Of a stretch of 64,000 nt of DNA, positions 8,638 through 17,154 are shown piece by piece. The DNA is taken from the NCBI GenBank assembly GCA_963849115.1, contig CAWKGK010000009.1, positions 620,001 through 684,000 of the forward strand, in the 5' to 3' direction. Numbering within the stretch: the first letter of the stretch is position 1; each line of letters begins with the position of its first letter. The stretch comes from JACDAL01 sp963849115. Lineage in GTDB: Bacteria; Actinomycetota; CADDZG01; WHSQ01. A program made the position numbers and the translations under genes. Under the pieces are notes generated by a model. The model did not search any database, was not told the origin of the DNA, and saw only the letters and a program-made list of their open reading frames with translations.

Positions 8638-9347
8638 CCGCTCCACCGCAACAGGCGGGCTCCTCTCCACCGAGAGACCCCATCTACGCCCTGGCAGCCG
8701 GAGTTGTTCTCCCGCCCATGGGGTTGTGGTTTCGCTGGCACATGATCGGCCTCGAGAACATCCCCCGCTACGGCCCTGCCTTGCTGGCTTTCAACCACGT
8801 CGGCTACCTCGACCCCCTGGCCATCATCTATGCCTGTTCCAAGGCCGGCCGCAGGCCTCGTTTTCTCACCAAATCTGAGCTCTTCCTGGACCGTCGTATC
8901 GGCTGGCTGATGCGGGGGACCGGCCAGATCGAGGTAAAGAGAGGCTCCCGTGACGCGGTCCTCGCTCTCGGCCAAGCGCTCGAGGCGCTCGGCAGGGGCG
9001 AGCTGGTAACGATCTTCCCCGAGGGCACCGTGACCACGGATCCCGATCTCAATGCCATGGCGCCGAAGTCGGGCGTCTCCCGCCTCGCCCTCGCCTCCAG
9101 CGTCCCCATCACCCCCTGCGCGATCTGGGGCACCTCCAATGTGTGGCCCAAGGGGTTCAAGGGAAGCTGGCGGCCGGGCCAGCCAATTTTCATCAAGATC
9201 GGTAAGCCGTTTCCGGTCACCGGCTCGCCCGACTCACCGGCCGCGTGGATGGGGGCCGGGCGCCAGATCATGGATGAGATAGGTGCCCTCGTGGCCGAGC
9301 TGCGCCCGCTGGTCCCCGACAGACGCCGGCCCCAGAAGGGGGGGTGA
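8634..9347 (+). CDS. 1-acyl-sn-glycerol-3-phosphate acyltransferase family protein (PlsC-like)
   Basis: This 237-residue acyltransferase attaches an acyl chain to a lysophospholipid at the inner membrane face. The catalytic NHVGYLD motif (NH-X4-D) lies near residue 45, followed by a GTGQIEVKRG segment and the acceptor-binding FPEGT. It starts at a TTG that overlaps the previous stop as TTGA. A second PlsC-like gene follows 171 bp downstream, and glycerol uptake genes lie beyond it, so the region links glycerol use to phosphatidic acid synthesis. The acyl acceptor is not fixed by sequence. Confidence 0.87.
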   Translation: MTAPPQQAGSSPPRDPIYALAAGVVLPPMGLWFRWHMIGLENIPRYGPALLAFNHVGYLDPLAIIYACSKAGRRPRFLTKSELFLDRRIGWLMRGTGQIEVKRGSRDAVLALGQALEALGRGELVTIFPEGTVTTDPDLNAMAPKSGVSRLALASSVPITPCAIWGTSNVWPKGFKGSWRPGQPIFIKIGKPFPVTGSPDSPAAWMGAGRQIMDEIGALVAELRPLVPDRRRPQKGG

Positions 9348-9518
9348 CCGGTCCTGGCCTCAACCTCACGCCGGGGCTGCCCGGCCCCCGGCCGACGCGC
9401 CCACTAGACTGCCCTCGCCCGCAGAGCATCGGGGAGGGGAGGGGCGCTGGACTGGCAGAAGTTTGATCCGGGCTGGGCCCGCAAGCCCGCCGCCACCGCC
9501 GCGCGCGAACTCATCATC

Positions 9519-10133
9519 ATGCGGCTGTTGGGGCCGATCGTCGAGCACTACACCCATCCCGTGACCCTGGGTAAGGAGGTGCTCGACGGCCTCAAGCCCC
9601 CTGTGATCTTCGCTGCCAACCATTCGAGCCATCTCGACACCCCCATCATCCTGCGCTCTTTCCCCAAGGAGTGGCGCTCCCGCATCGCCACCATCGCAGC
9701 GGCGGACTACTTCTATAAGAACCGCGTTGTCGCCAGCCTCGTGTCCCTGAGCTTCGCCACCGTGCCCATCGAGCGCAAGGGCGGGCTCTCCAAGCTCACC
9801 ACCGACCGCCTGGCTTTGCTGTTGAAGGAGGGTTGGAGCCTTCTCGTCTATCCCGAAGGCACGCGTACCCGGGACGGTAAGCTGGCGCGGATGCGCTCTG
9901 GGGCCGCATTCATAGCGGTGGAGAACTCGATTCCGGTGGTGCCTGTAAACGTCATGGGCACGTATCGCTCGATGCCGGTGGGTCGTCCGTGGCCGGCCAA
10001 GCATCCGGTTGTGATCCACCTCGGCAACGCGCTCTACCCGGCGCCGGGGGAGGACCACAAGGCACTCACGTCAAGACTGCAGGCGGCATTGGAGCGCATG
10101 CGCCGGGACTCGAGCCCCTTCACGGGGAATTGA
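9519..10133 (+). CDS. Second PlsC-like acyltransferase; start uncertain (possible CTG at 9447)
   Basis: This is a PlsC-family acyltransferase with NHSSHLD (NH-X4-D) and YPEGTRTRDG, typical of lysophosphatidic acid acyltransferases. The ATG at 9519 gives 204 residues but has no ribosome site. The same frame is open upstream to a CTG at 9447 that follows a strong GGGGAGGGGAGGGG tract, which would add 24 residues beginning L-D-W-Q-K-F-D-P. I report the ATG as the conservative start and think the CTG is plausible. It is a paralogue of the preceding acyltransferase, and the two may act on different acceptors. The glpF gene begins 83 bp after the stop. Confidence 0.85.
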   Translation: MRLLGPIVEHYTHPVTLGKEVLDGLKPPVIFAANHSSHLDTPIILRSFPKEWRSRIATIAAADYFYKNRVVASLVSLSFATVPIERKGGLSKLTTDRLALLLKEGWSLLVYPEGTRTRDGKLARMRSGAAFIAVENSIPVVPVNVMGTYRSMPVGRPWPAKHPVVIHLGNALYPAPGEDHKALTSRLQAALERMRRDSSPFTGN

Positions 10134-10216
10134 CGAGGACGGGGCAGCTCCCGAACTTCTAGGCTACATTGGCGCAACGCGTCGAGCTGAATCGGAGGCT
10201 CGAGAAAGGGGGCGGT

Positions 10217-10942
10217 ATGAACGATTTCACCTCGGAGGTAGTTGGCACTGCGTTGCTGATTTTGTTCGGAGACGGAGTCGTGGCGGGCGTGTTGCTGAAC
10301 CACTCGAAGGCTCAGAATGCAGGCTGGATCGTGATCACGATGGGCTGGGGCCTCGCGGTGGCGATCGCCGTCTACGCCGTGGCGCAATTCTCAGGTGCTC
10401 ACATAAATCCGGCCGTGACCATCGGCCTCGCCTCCATCGGAGCACTGCCGTGGGGCGACGTGCCGATCTTCATCTTGGGGCAGTTCGTGGGCGCTTTCAT
10501 CGGCGCGGTGCTCGTCTATCTTGCCTACCTTCCCCACTGGGCGGAGACCGAGGACCCCGGCCTCAAGCTCGCGGTCTACTGCACCGGCCCCGCCATCAGG
10601 AAGACCGGGCCGAACATCGTCTGCGAGGTCATAGGCACCGCGGCGTTGTTGATTGGCGTGCTGTCCCTGGGGTACGCGGAGAGTCCGGGGGCCGCCAGCG
10701 CGACGGCCGGGCTCACGCCGCTTCTGGTGGGTCTCCTGGTGGTCGGAATCGGTCTCTCACTCGGCGGGCCCACCGGTTACGCCATCAACCCGGCTCGCGA
10801 CCTCGGCCCCCGCATCGCACACGCGGTGCTGCCGATCGCCGGCAAGGGGGATTCTGACTGGGGCTACTCGTGGATTCCGGTGGTCGGCCCGATCGTCGGC
10901 GGAGTCGCAGGGGCAGTGCTGTTCAACGTCCTGTGGCCGTAA
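10217..10942 (+). CDS. glpF: Glycerol uptake facilitator (aquaglyceroporin, MIP family)
   Basis: This 241-residue membrane channel lets glycerol diffuse into the cell. Both pore half-helices are present, GAHINPAVTIG and TGYAINPARDLGPRI. The Asp after NPAR in the second motif is a mark of glycerol facilitators rather than strict aquaporins. The ATG at 10217 follows AAAGGGGGCGGT. An upstream in-frame codon at 10169 would add 16 residues that look non-coding. It sits 34 bp before glpK, so the pair traps incoming glycerol as glycerol 3-phosphate. A TAGGCT box at 10160-10165 may be part of the operon promoter. Confidence 0.93.
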   Translation: MNDFTSEVVGTALLILFGDGVVAGVLLNHSKAQNAGWIVITMGWGLAVAIAVYAVAQFSGAHINPAVTIGLASIGALPWGDVPIFILGQFVGAFIGAVLVYLAYLPHWAETEDPGLKLAVYCTGPAIRKTGPNIVCEVIGTAALLIGVLSLGYAESPGAASATAGLTPLLVGLLVVGIGLSLGGPTGYAINPARDLGPRIAHAVLPIAGKGDSDWGYSWIPVVGPIVGGVAGAVLFNVLWP

Positions 10943-10976
10943 CGACGCGGCTCACAGAAAATTTAGGGGAGGCACT

Positions 10977-12473
10977 ATGGCTGAGTACGTAGGAGCGATC
11001 GACCAGGGCACCACGAGCACCCGCTTCATGATCTTCGACCACTCGGGTGCAGTGGTCGACTTCGACCAGAAGGAGCACGAGCAGATCTATCCCAAGCCCG
11101 GCTGGGTCGAGCACGACGCCTCGGAGATCTGGCAGCGCACCACCGAGGTCATCAAGGGGGGGCTGGACAAGGCGGGGCTGCAGCCCTCGGACCTGGTTGC
11201 CGTCGGGATCACCAACCAGCGGGAGACCGCGGTTCTGTGGGACAAGAGCACCGGCGAGCCGGTCCATAACGCAGTCGTGTGGCAGGACACCCGCACGGAC
11301 AAGATCTGCGACGAGCTCGCCGAGGACGGAGGGCAGGACCGCCTGCGTTCGAAGACCGGCCTGCCTCTCGCCACCTATTTCTCCGGACCCAAGATCCGCT
11401 GGATCTTCGAGAACGTCGACGGGGTCAGAGAGAAGGCCGAGAACGGCGATGTGCTGTTCGGCAACCTCGACTCGTACCTGATCTGGAAGCTGTCGGGCGG
11501 TGCGGACGGCGGCGTACACGTGACCGACGTCACCAACGCCAGCCGCACGTTGATGATGAACCTCGAGACGCTCGACTGGGACGACGACATCCTGTCGCTG
11601 CTGGGCGTGCCGCGCGCCATGCTCCCCGAGATCAAGGCGAGCTCCGAGGTCTATGCCGAGGCCACCGCGGAGCTCGGCGGTATTCCTATCGCCGGAGATC
11701 TCGGCGACCAGCAGGCGGCGGTCTTCGGGCAGACCTGCTTCTCGGTCGGAGAAGCGAAGAACACCTACGGCACCGGCAACTTCCTGCTGCTCAACACCGG
11801 CACCGAAGCGGTGCAGAGCAAGAACGGGCTCTTGACCACGCTCGGTTACAAGATCGGCGACCAGGACGCGGTCTACTGCCTCGAGGGTGCCATCGCCATC
11901 ACGGGGGCGCTCGTGCAGTGGCTGAGGGACAACCTCAAGATGATCAAGTCAGCCCCCGAGATCGAGGAGCTGGCCAAATCGGTCGACGACAACGGCGGCT
12001 GCTACTTCGTTCCCGCGTTCTCCGGCCTCTTCGCTCCTTATTGGAAGGGAGATGCCCGCGGCGTCATCGCCGGGCTTACCCGATATGTGAACGCCGGCCA
12101 CCTTGCGCGGGCGGTGCTCGAGGCGACTGCATGGCAGAGCCGCGAGGTCGTCGAGGCGATGAACGCAGACTCCGGCGTCGAGCTGAAGTCTCTGAAGGTC
12201 GACGGCGGCATGGTCCAGAACGAGCTCTTGATGCAGTTCCAGGCCGACACGCTCGGGGTTCCGGTCATTCGTCCCAAGGTCGCCGAGACCACGGCCCTCG
12301 GAGCCGCCTACGCGGCCGGGCTCGCAACCGGATTCTGGGGGGAGATCGAGGACCTTCGGGAGAACTGGCTCGAGGACAAACGCTGGGAGCCTCAGATGGA
12401 CCAGAAAGAGGTCGAGAAGGAGTACCGCTTCTGGAAGAAGGCGGTCACCAAGTCCTTCGACTGGGTCGAGTAG
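10977..12473 (+). CDS. glpK: Glycerol kinase
   Basis: This 498-residue FGGY-family kinase phosphorylates glycerol with ATP to sn-glycerol 3-phosphate. The N-terminal phosphate loop GAIDQGTTSTRF, the substrate segment GITNQRET followed by VVWQDTRT, the central GDLGDQQAAVFGQ and the C-terminal VDGGMVQNELLMQF signature are all present. The length matches the family. The ATG at 10977 follows GGGGAGG with good spacing. It lies between glpF and a perfect hairpin, after which glpABC begins, so upstream and downstream halves of the locus may be expressed at different levels. Confidence 0.96.
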   Translation: MAEYVGAIDQGTTSTRFMIFDHSGAVVDFDQKEHEQIYPKPGWVEHDASEIWQRTTEVIKGGLDKAGLQPSDLVAVGITNQRETAVLWDKSTGEPVHNAVVWQDTRTDKICDELAEDGGQDRLRSKTGLPLATYFSGPKIRWIFENVDGVREKAENGDVLFGNLDSYLIWKLSGGADGGVHVTDVTNASRTLMMNLETLDWDDDILSLLGVPRAMLPEIKASSEVYAEATAELGGIPIAGDLGDQQAAVFGQTCFSVGEAKNTYGTGNFLLLNTGTEAVQSKNGLLTTLGYKIGDQDAVYCLEGAIAITGALVQWLRDNLKMIKSAPEIEELAKSVDDNGGCYFVPAFSGLFAPYWKGDARGVIAGLTRYVNAGHLARAVLEATAWQSREVVEAMNADSGVELKSLKVDGGMVQNELLMQFQADTLGVPVIRPKVAETTALGAAYAAGLATGFWGEIEDLRENWLEDKRWEPQMDQKEVEKEYRFWKKAVTKSFDWVE

Positions 12474-12485
12474 GGCATCGATCTT

Positions 12486-12520
12486 TCAACAGCAGCCCCG
12501 GTGAGCGGGGCTGCTGTTGA
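12486..12520 (+). terminator. Perfect 14-bp stem hairpin between glpK and glpA
   Basis: The arm 12486-12499 is exactly complementary to 12507-12520, with a 7-base loop. The hairpin starts 12 bp after the glpK stop and ends 19 bp before the glpA start. No T-run follows, so it may be an inefficient terminator, an RNA processing or stabilising element, or a factor-dependent stop. Confidence 0.65.
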
Positions 12521-12539
12521 TTAGGTCACGTCAGCCGGC

Positions 12540-14105
12540 ATGAAAACGATTGAGGCCGAGGTCCTGGTCATCGGCGGCGGTGCCACCGGGGCCGGGGTTC
12601 TGCGCGACGTCTGCATGCGCGGCTACGAGGGCCTGCTCGTAGAGCGCTCGGATCTCGCCATGGGAACCAGTGGGCGTTTTCACGGCCTGCTTCACTCCGG
12701 GGGGCGCTACGCGGTCAAGGACCCCTCGTCGGCCAAGGAGTGCATGGACGAGAACCGCATCCTGAGGCGTATCGCCGCCGACTGTATCGAGGACACCTCC
12801 GGTTACTTCGTCACCACCGACAGAGACGACCCCTCCTACTCGGACCTCTTCATCGACGGTTGCCGTAAGGCCGGAATCCCCGTGGAGGAGGTCCCCGTCG
12901 GCGCCGCGCTTGTCGCCGAGCCGCGCCTCAGCCCCCGCATCAGCCGGGTGCTCCAGGTGCCCGACGCGGGCATCGACGCGTGGAAGACGGTGTGGAGCTG
13001 CGTGCGCTCCGCGGAGGATTACGGGGGCCGGACCCTGCCCTATCACAAGGTGACCGGCGTTCTGCGGGACGACCACACAATCCTCGGTGCGGTTGCGGAG
13101 GACCGCGCCGGCGATGAGGTCCGCATCAGGGCGGGTTTCACCATCAACGCGAGCGGCGCCTGGGCGGCCTCGATCGCATCTCTTGCGGGATGCGAGGGAA
13201 TCACGATCCTGCCGGGGCGAGGAATCATGATCGCAATGGGCCACCGGCTCGTCGACACGGTGATCAATCGCTGCCAGATGCCGACCGACGGCGACATCCT
13301 GGTGCCGATTCGCACGGTCAGCGTGATCGGCACCACCGACGAGGAAGCCTCCGACCCGGATGATCTCGCGATCCTCCAGGAGGAGGTGGACCAGATGCTG
13401 GATGACGGCGAGACCCTTGTCCCGGGCTTCAAGCAAGCGCGGGCGCTGCGCGTGTGGGCCGGTGTGCGGCCGTTGTTCAAAGACAGCAAAGAAGAAAGGT
13501 CCGCCACGCGCGATGTCAGCCGCTCCCACAAGCTCGTGGATCATCGCGAGCGCGACGGCGTGGACGGCTTTCTCACCATTACCGGAGGCAAGTTCACGAC
13601 CTTCAGGCGGATGGCCGAGGACACCGTCGACGCCATGGCCGCGCAGCTCAAGGACGAGCGAGCCTGCAAGACCCACGAGGAGCAACTTCCCGATTCCGAG
13701 GAACGCACCTACTACGCGCTGAGCTCCAGGCTCTCGGCGCGCGAGGACAGCCTCCACGACGAGCAGATCATCTGCGAATGCGAGCTCATCGGCAGGCGCG
13801 CGCTCGAAAACGCGATGCAGCGCCGGGGCTCTTCCGATCTCGACGACATCAGACGCACGCTGCGGCTCGGCATGGGGCCCTGCCAGGGGGGGTTCTGCAT
13901 CTATCGGGCCGCGGGCATCCTGCATTCGCTTCAGAGCATCGATGCCGCCATAGCCACCACCTCCCTCAAAGACTTCCTTCAGGAGCGGTGGAAGGGTCTC
14001 CACCCGATCCTCTACGGCGACGGTCTGCGGCAGGCGAGGCTCGACGACTGGATATTTCAGGGGTTGCTCGATGTCGAGCATCTTCCGGGCGGGCAGAAGG
14101 CATGA
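12540..14105 (+). CDS. glpA: Anaerobic-type glycerol-3-phosphate dehydrogenase subunit A
   Basis: This 521-residue FAD-binding catalytic subunit oxidises glycerol 3-phosphate to dihydroxyacetone phosphate. The dinucleotide fold begins at VLVIGGGATGAGVLRD (about 10-25), followed by GTSGRFHGLLHSGGRYAV. The C-terminal region carries a BFD-like iron-sulfur motif: CEC near residue 416 and GMGPCQGGFC near 445. That C-terminal domain distinguishes GlpA from the aerobic GlpD. The start is an ATG that follows the hairpin after glpK, and the stop overlaps glpB as ATGA. With glpB and glpC it should form a membrane-associated complex that feeds the quinone pool. Confidence 0.93.
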   Translation: MKTIEAEVLVIGGGATGAGVLRDVCMRGYEGLLVERSDLAMGTSGRFHGLLHSGGRYAVKDPSSAKECMDENRILRRIAADCIEDTSGYFVTTDRDDPSYSDLFIDGCRKAGIPVEEVPVGAALVAEPRLSPRISRVLQVPDAGIDAWKTVWSCVRSAEDYGGRTLPYHKVTGVLRDDHTILGAVAEDRAGDEVRIRAGFTINASGAWAASIASLAGCEGITILPGRGIMIAMGHRLVDTVINRCQMPTDGDILVPIRTVSVIGTTDEEASDPDDLAILQEEVDQMLDDGETLVPGFKQARALRVWAGVRPLFKDSKEERSATRDVSRSHKLVDHRERDGVDGFLTITGGKFTTFRRMAEDTVDAMAAQLKDERACKTHEEQLPDSEERTYYALSSRLSAREDSLHDEQIICECELIGRRALENAMQRRGSSDLDDIRRTLRLGMGPCQGGFCIYRAAGILHSLQSIDAAIATTSLKDFLQERWKGLHPILYGDGLRQARLDDWIFQGLLDVEHLPGGQKA

Positions 14106-15358
14106 ACGCGGACACCGTCGTGATCGGGGCCGGCCTGGCCGGGCTGACCTGCGCCCTGCGCCTCGCCGAAGGGGGCCGCAAGGTCGCGGTAGTGGCGACC
14201 GGAGCCGGGTCTCTGCATCTCGGGGGGGCCACGATCGACATCCTCGGCTACGACCCCGGCCTCGTCACCAGCCCCGCGGCGGCCCTCGGCGCGTTCGTCC
14301 GCGCGCACCCGGAACACCCCTATGCCCGGGTACCCGCGAGCCTCTGGAGCGCGGCTCTTGAGTGGCTGAGGGAGCGTTGCCGGCCTCTCCAGCTAGCAGG
14401 ATCGCTGCACCAGAACCTCATGCTTCCCACCGCCGCGGGAGCCCTCAAGCCGAGCGCCCTCGCCCCCGGGAGTGTGGCCGCCGGCGATCTCTCCGCCGGG
14501 GGCAAGGTCGCACTGGTGTCGTTGGCCGCCCTCAAGGACTTCTATCCCAGGCTCGCCGCCGCCAATCTCAACCGCGCCGAGACAGGGTCCACCGAGGGCA
14601 TCGAAGCGCGCGCGATCGAGCTTCGCGGTGCGGTTGCCGGCGAGGCCGACCCGGGCCCTCTGCGGCTCGCCCGGGCTTTCGAGGAGGCCTCGTTCAGGGG
14701 CGGGATCGCAGCCCGGCTCGAGGGGAGGATCGAGCCGGGCGAGCGTGTGGGCTGGCCCGCCGTGCTGGGATTGCACCGGAGTCCAGAGGTCGTTGCAGAG
14801 CTGGCCGAGCGCATCGCTGCGCCGGTCTTCGAGATTCCCACCCTGCCCCCATCGATCCCGGGCATGCGTCTTCACGCGGTGCTCAGCCGAGCGCTCAAGA
14901 GGGCCGGGAGCCGCGTGGTGCTGGGAGCTGCCGTGGTCTCGAGCGCCTCTCACAACGGCCGGCTCCAGGCGGTTATCACCGACACCGGGGCGCGCCCCTC
15001 CTCTCATGAAGCCCGTCAATTCGTCGTCGCCACCGGGGGAGTGTCGGCAGGAGGTGTGACGCTCGACTCGTCGTGGACGTTCAAGGAGAGCGCTCTCGAT
15101 CTGCCGCTTCATGGCGTTCCGCCGCCGGGGACGGAGCGCTTCCGCCCCGATGTCTTCGCCTCTCACCCCACCGCGCGCGTAGGCGTCGCGGTCGACGAGG
15201 AGTGGCGGCCGCTCGATGCCGGCGGCAAAGTCGTCTACGACAACGTGCGGGTCTGCGGCGCCACCCTTGCGGGGGCCGAGCCGCACAGAGAGAAGTCGGG
15301 CAACGGCATCAGCCTGGTCACCGGATATGCGGTCGCGGATGCGATCCTGCGTTCATGA
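14102..15358 (+). CDS. glpB: Anaerobic glycerol-3-phosphate dehydrogenase subunit B
   Basis: This 418-residue flavoprotein subunit of the GlpABC complex passes electrons from GlpA towards the iron-sulfur subunit GlpC. The N-terminus is a clean FAD/NAD fold, DTVVIGAGLAGLTCALRLAE, and the C-terminus ends with KSGNGISLVTGYAVADAIL, a typical flavin-binding end. The ATG at 14102 overlaps the glpA stop and the gene overlaps glpC as ATGA. The identification rests on the flavin fold plus its fixed place between glpA and glpC. Confidence 0.88.
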   Translation: MNADTVVIGAGLAGLTCALRLAEGGRKVAVVATGAGSLHLGGATIDILGYDPGLVTSPAAALGAFVRAHPEHPYARVPASLWSAALEWLRERCRPLQLAGSLHQNLMLPTAAGALKPSALAPGSVAAGDLSAGGKVALVSLAALKDFYPRLAAANLNRAETGSTEGIEARAIELRGAVAGEADPGPLRLARAFEEASFRGGIAARLEGRIEPGERVGWPAVLGLHRSPEVVAELAERIAAPVFEIPTLPPSIPGMRLHAVLSRALKRAGSRVVLGAAVVSSASHNGRLQAVITDTGARPSSHEARQFVVATGGVSAGGVTLDSSWTFKESALDLPLHGVPPPGTERFRPDVFASHPTARVGVAVDEEWRPLDAGGKVVYDNVRVCGATLAGAEPHREKSGNGISLVTGYAVADAILRS

Positions 15359-16590
15359 CCACCGACATTAGGGCGTCCCTCGACCATTGTGTCAAGTGCA
15401 CGATCTGCGAGACCTATTGTCCGGTGTCGGCCGCCACTCCGTTGTTCCCCGGCCCGAAGTATGTGGGGCCTCAGGCTGAGCGCTTCCGTTCGGAGGAGGC
15501 TTCAGTTGATGAGTCACTCGACTATTGCTCCGGCTGCGGCATCTGCTCACAAGTGTGCCCGCAGGGCGTAAAGATCGCCGAGATCAACGCTCGGGCACGG
15601 GAGCACATGAAGGCGCAGCGGGGGGTTCCCCTCAGAGACCGCGTCATCGCCCGGCCCAGTGCGTCGGCCCGCCTCGCCACACCGGTGGCTCCGCTGGCCA
15701 ACCTGGCCCTGGCCAGCCCCGTCTTGCGTTACCTCGCCGAGTCCGTAATGGGAGTGCATCGAAAAGCACCGCTGCCGCGCTTCGCCTCCCGCACTTTTCA
15801 GAAGCGGCACCGGCGGCGCTCGCCTGCTGATTCATTCCGTCCCCAGCCCGGGCATGCCAAGTCCGCCAAGGTCGTCTACTTCCACGGCTGCGGCGTGAAC
15901 TTCTTCGAGCCCCGGCTCGGAGAGATGGCGGTCGCGGTGCTCGAGCGCAACGGCTTCGAGGTGGTCGTGCCGCCCCAGGACTGTTGTGGCCTGCCTCTGC
16001 AGTCGAACGGACTGTTCTCCGAGGCCCGCGCCTACGTGCGGCGGCTCGCCGCAAATCTCGCCCCCTATGCACGCGCGGGGATCCCGATCGTGTCGACCTC
16101 GACGAGCTGCTCACTGATGCTGAAGCGCGAGGCCCACGAAATCCTCGGCGAGGACTCCGACGATCTTGCGGTGGTGTCGGAGCAGATGTACGACATCTGC
16201 GAGCTGCTGGCGGGCCTCTTGGGCCGCTCGGAGCTCGACACTCGCTTTGCGCCCTTGTCGATGACGGTTCCCTATCACGCCCCCTGCCAGCAGCGGGGCC
16301 ACGGCATCGGCTCCCCGGCCCTCGACCTCCTGGAGCTGATTCCGGGCCTCGAGGTCCTGGAGCAAGACGCCCAGTGCTGCGGTATCGCCGGCACCTACGG
16401 CCTCAAGAAGGAGAAGTACGACATCGCCATGGCGGTGGGCCGCCCGCTGTTCGAGTCGATCTCTGAGCTGGGGGCGACGATCGCAGCTTGCGACAGCGAG
16501 ACCTGCAGGTGGCAGATTGCCCATGCCACGGGAGTGCCTGTGGTCCATCCCATCGAGCTCCTGCACCGAGCCTATGTGGGGGAAAAGTAG
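15355..16590 (+). CDS. glpC: Anaerobic glycerol-3-phosphate dehydrogenase subunit C (iron-sulfur)
   Basis: This 411-residue iron-sulfur subunit probably anchors the complex and delivers electrons to quinone. Two 4Fe-4S motifs are visible: CVKCTICETYCPV and CSGCGICSQVCPQG. Two later cysteine-rich CCG-type domains follow, one with HGCGVNFFEP and QDCCGLP, the other with HAPCQQRGHG and QCCGIAGTYG. The start overlaps glpB. With this gene the locus encodes the full three-subunit enzyme instead of the single-chain GlpD usual in well-known actinomycetes. Confidence 0.92.
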   Translation: MTTDIRASLDHCVKCTICETYCPVSAATPLFPGPKYVGPQAERFRSEEASVDESLDYCSGCGICSQVCPQGVKIAEINARAREHMKAQRGVPLRDRVIARPSASARLATPVAPLANLALASPVLRYLAESVMGVHRKAPLPRFASRTFQKRHRRRSPADSFRPQPGHAKSAKVVYFHGCGVNFFEPRLGEMAVAVLERNGFEVVVPPQDCCGLPLQSNGLFSEARAYVRRLAANLAPYARAGIPIVSTSTSCSLMLKREAHEILGEDSDDLAVVSEQMYDICELLAGLLGRSELDTRFAPLSMTVPYHAPCQQRGHGIGSPALDLLELIPGLEVLEQDAQCCGIAGTYGLKKEKYDIAMAVGRPLFESISELGATIAACDSETCRWQIAHATGVPVVHPIELLHRAYVGEK

Positions 16591-16599
16591 AGTTTCCTG

Positions 16600-17154
16600 G
16601 TGAGCCCCGCCAACCATCCTCTGGACTCCCGGCTCATGGGGCTCACCTATCTGCGGATTGCGTTGATCCCGGTCGTGATGGCGCTCACGCTGAGGGGGTC
16701 GTGGGGGGCCGCGGCAGGGGTGTTCGGGATCGCCGCAATCACCGACTTCTTCGACGGCTACCTAGCCCGCCGTTGGAAGGCGACCACGGTGCTGGGTTCG
16801 TTTCTCGACACCACGGCCGACAAGCTGCTGGTCGCAGGCGCCCTGATCGCACTGGTGGAGGTGGGCCGGGCATGGGCGTGGGTGGCCTTCGTGATCGTGG
16901 GACGAGAGTTGGTCATCCTGGGGCTGCGCGGAGTCGTGGCCTCCGATGGTCTCGTCATGACCCCCTCGTTCTGGGGCAAGCTCAAGGCCAACGTCCAGTT
17001 CGTGGCGATCCTGCTGGCGCTGCTGCGGCCGGCCGCGGACCTCGGCCCCCTGTTGCTCGATGAGTGGGTGATGGTTCTCGCCTGCTTCGTGACAGTCATG
17101 TCGGGCCTGGAGTACCTCGCTCGCCACTCGAGCGCCCTGGCCGGCTCCCGGTGA
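16600..17154 (+). CDS. pgsA: CDP-diacylglycerol-glycerol-3-phosphate 3-phosphatidyltransferase-like
   Basis: This 184-residue membrane enzyme of the CDP-alcohol phosphotransferase family carries the motif DFFDGYLARRWKATTVLGSF followed by LDTTADK, which fits the DGxxAR-x8-Gx3Dx3D pattern that binds two metal ions. Family members of this size make phosphatidylglycerol phosphate from CDP-diacylglycerol and glycerol 3-phosphate. That would use the product of the glycerol locus just upstream. The GTG start at 16600 lacks a clear ribosome site, and an ATG at 16636 is an alternative. The gene overlaps the SDR gene as GTGA. Confidence 0.85.
   Translation: MSPANHPLDSRLMGLTYLRIALIPVVMALTLRGSWGAAAGVFGIAAITDFFDGYLARRWKATTVLGSFLDTTADKLLVAGALIALVEVGRAWAWVAFVIVGRELVILGLRGVVASDGLVMTPSFWGKLKANVQFVAILLALLRPAADLGPLLLDEWVMVLACFVTVMSGLEYLARHSSALAGSR

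Noticed and set aside
12531..14081. A 516-codon open frame on the minus strand opposite glpA
   Set aside because: It is fully antisense to a clear GlpA protein, has no family motifs, and long antisense frames are expected in GC-rich coding DNA.
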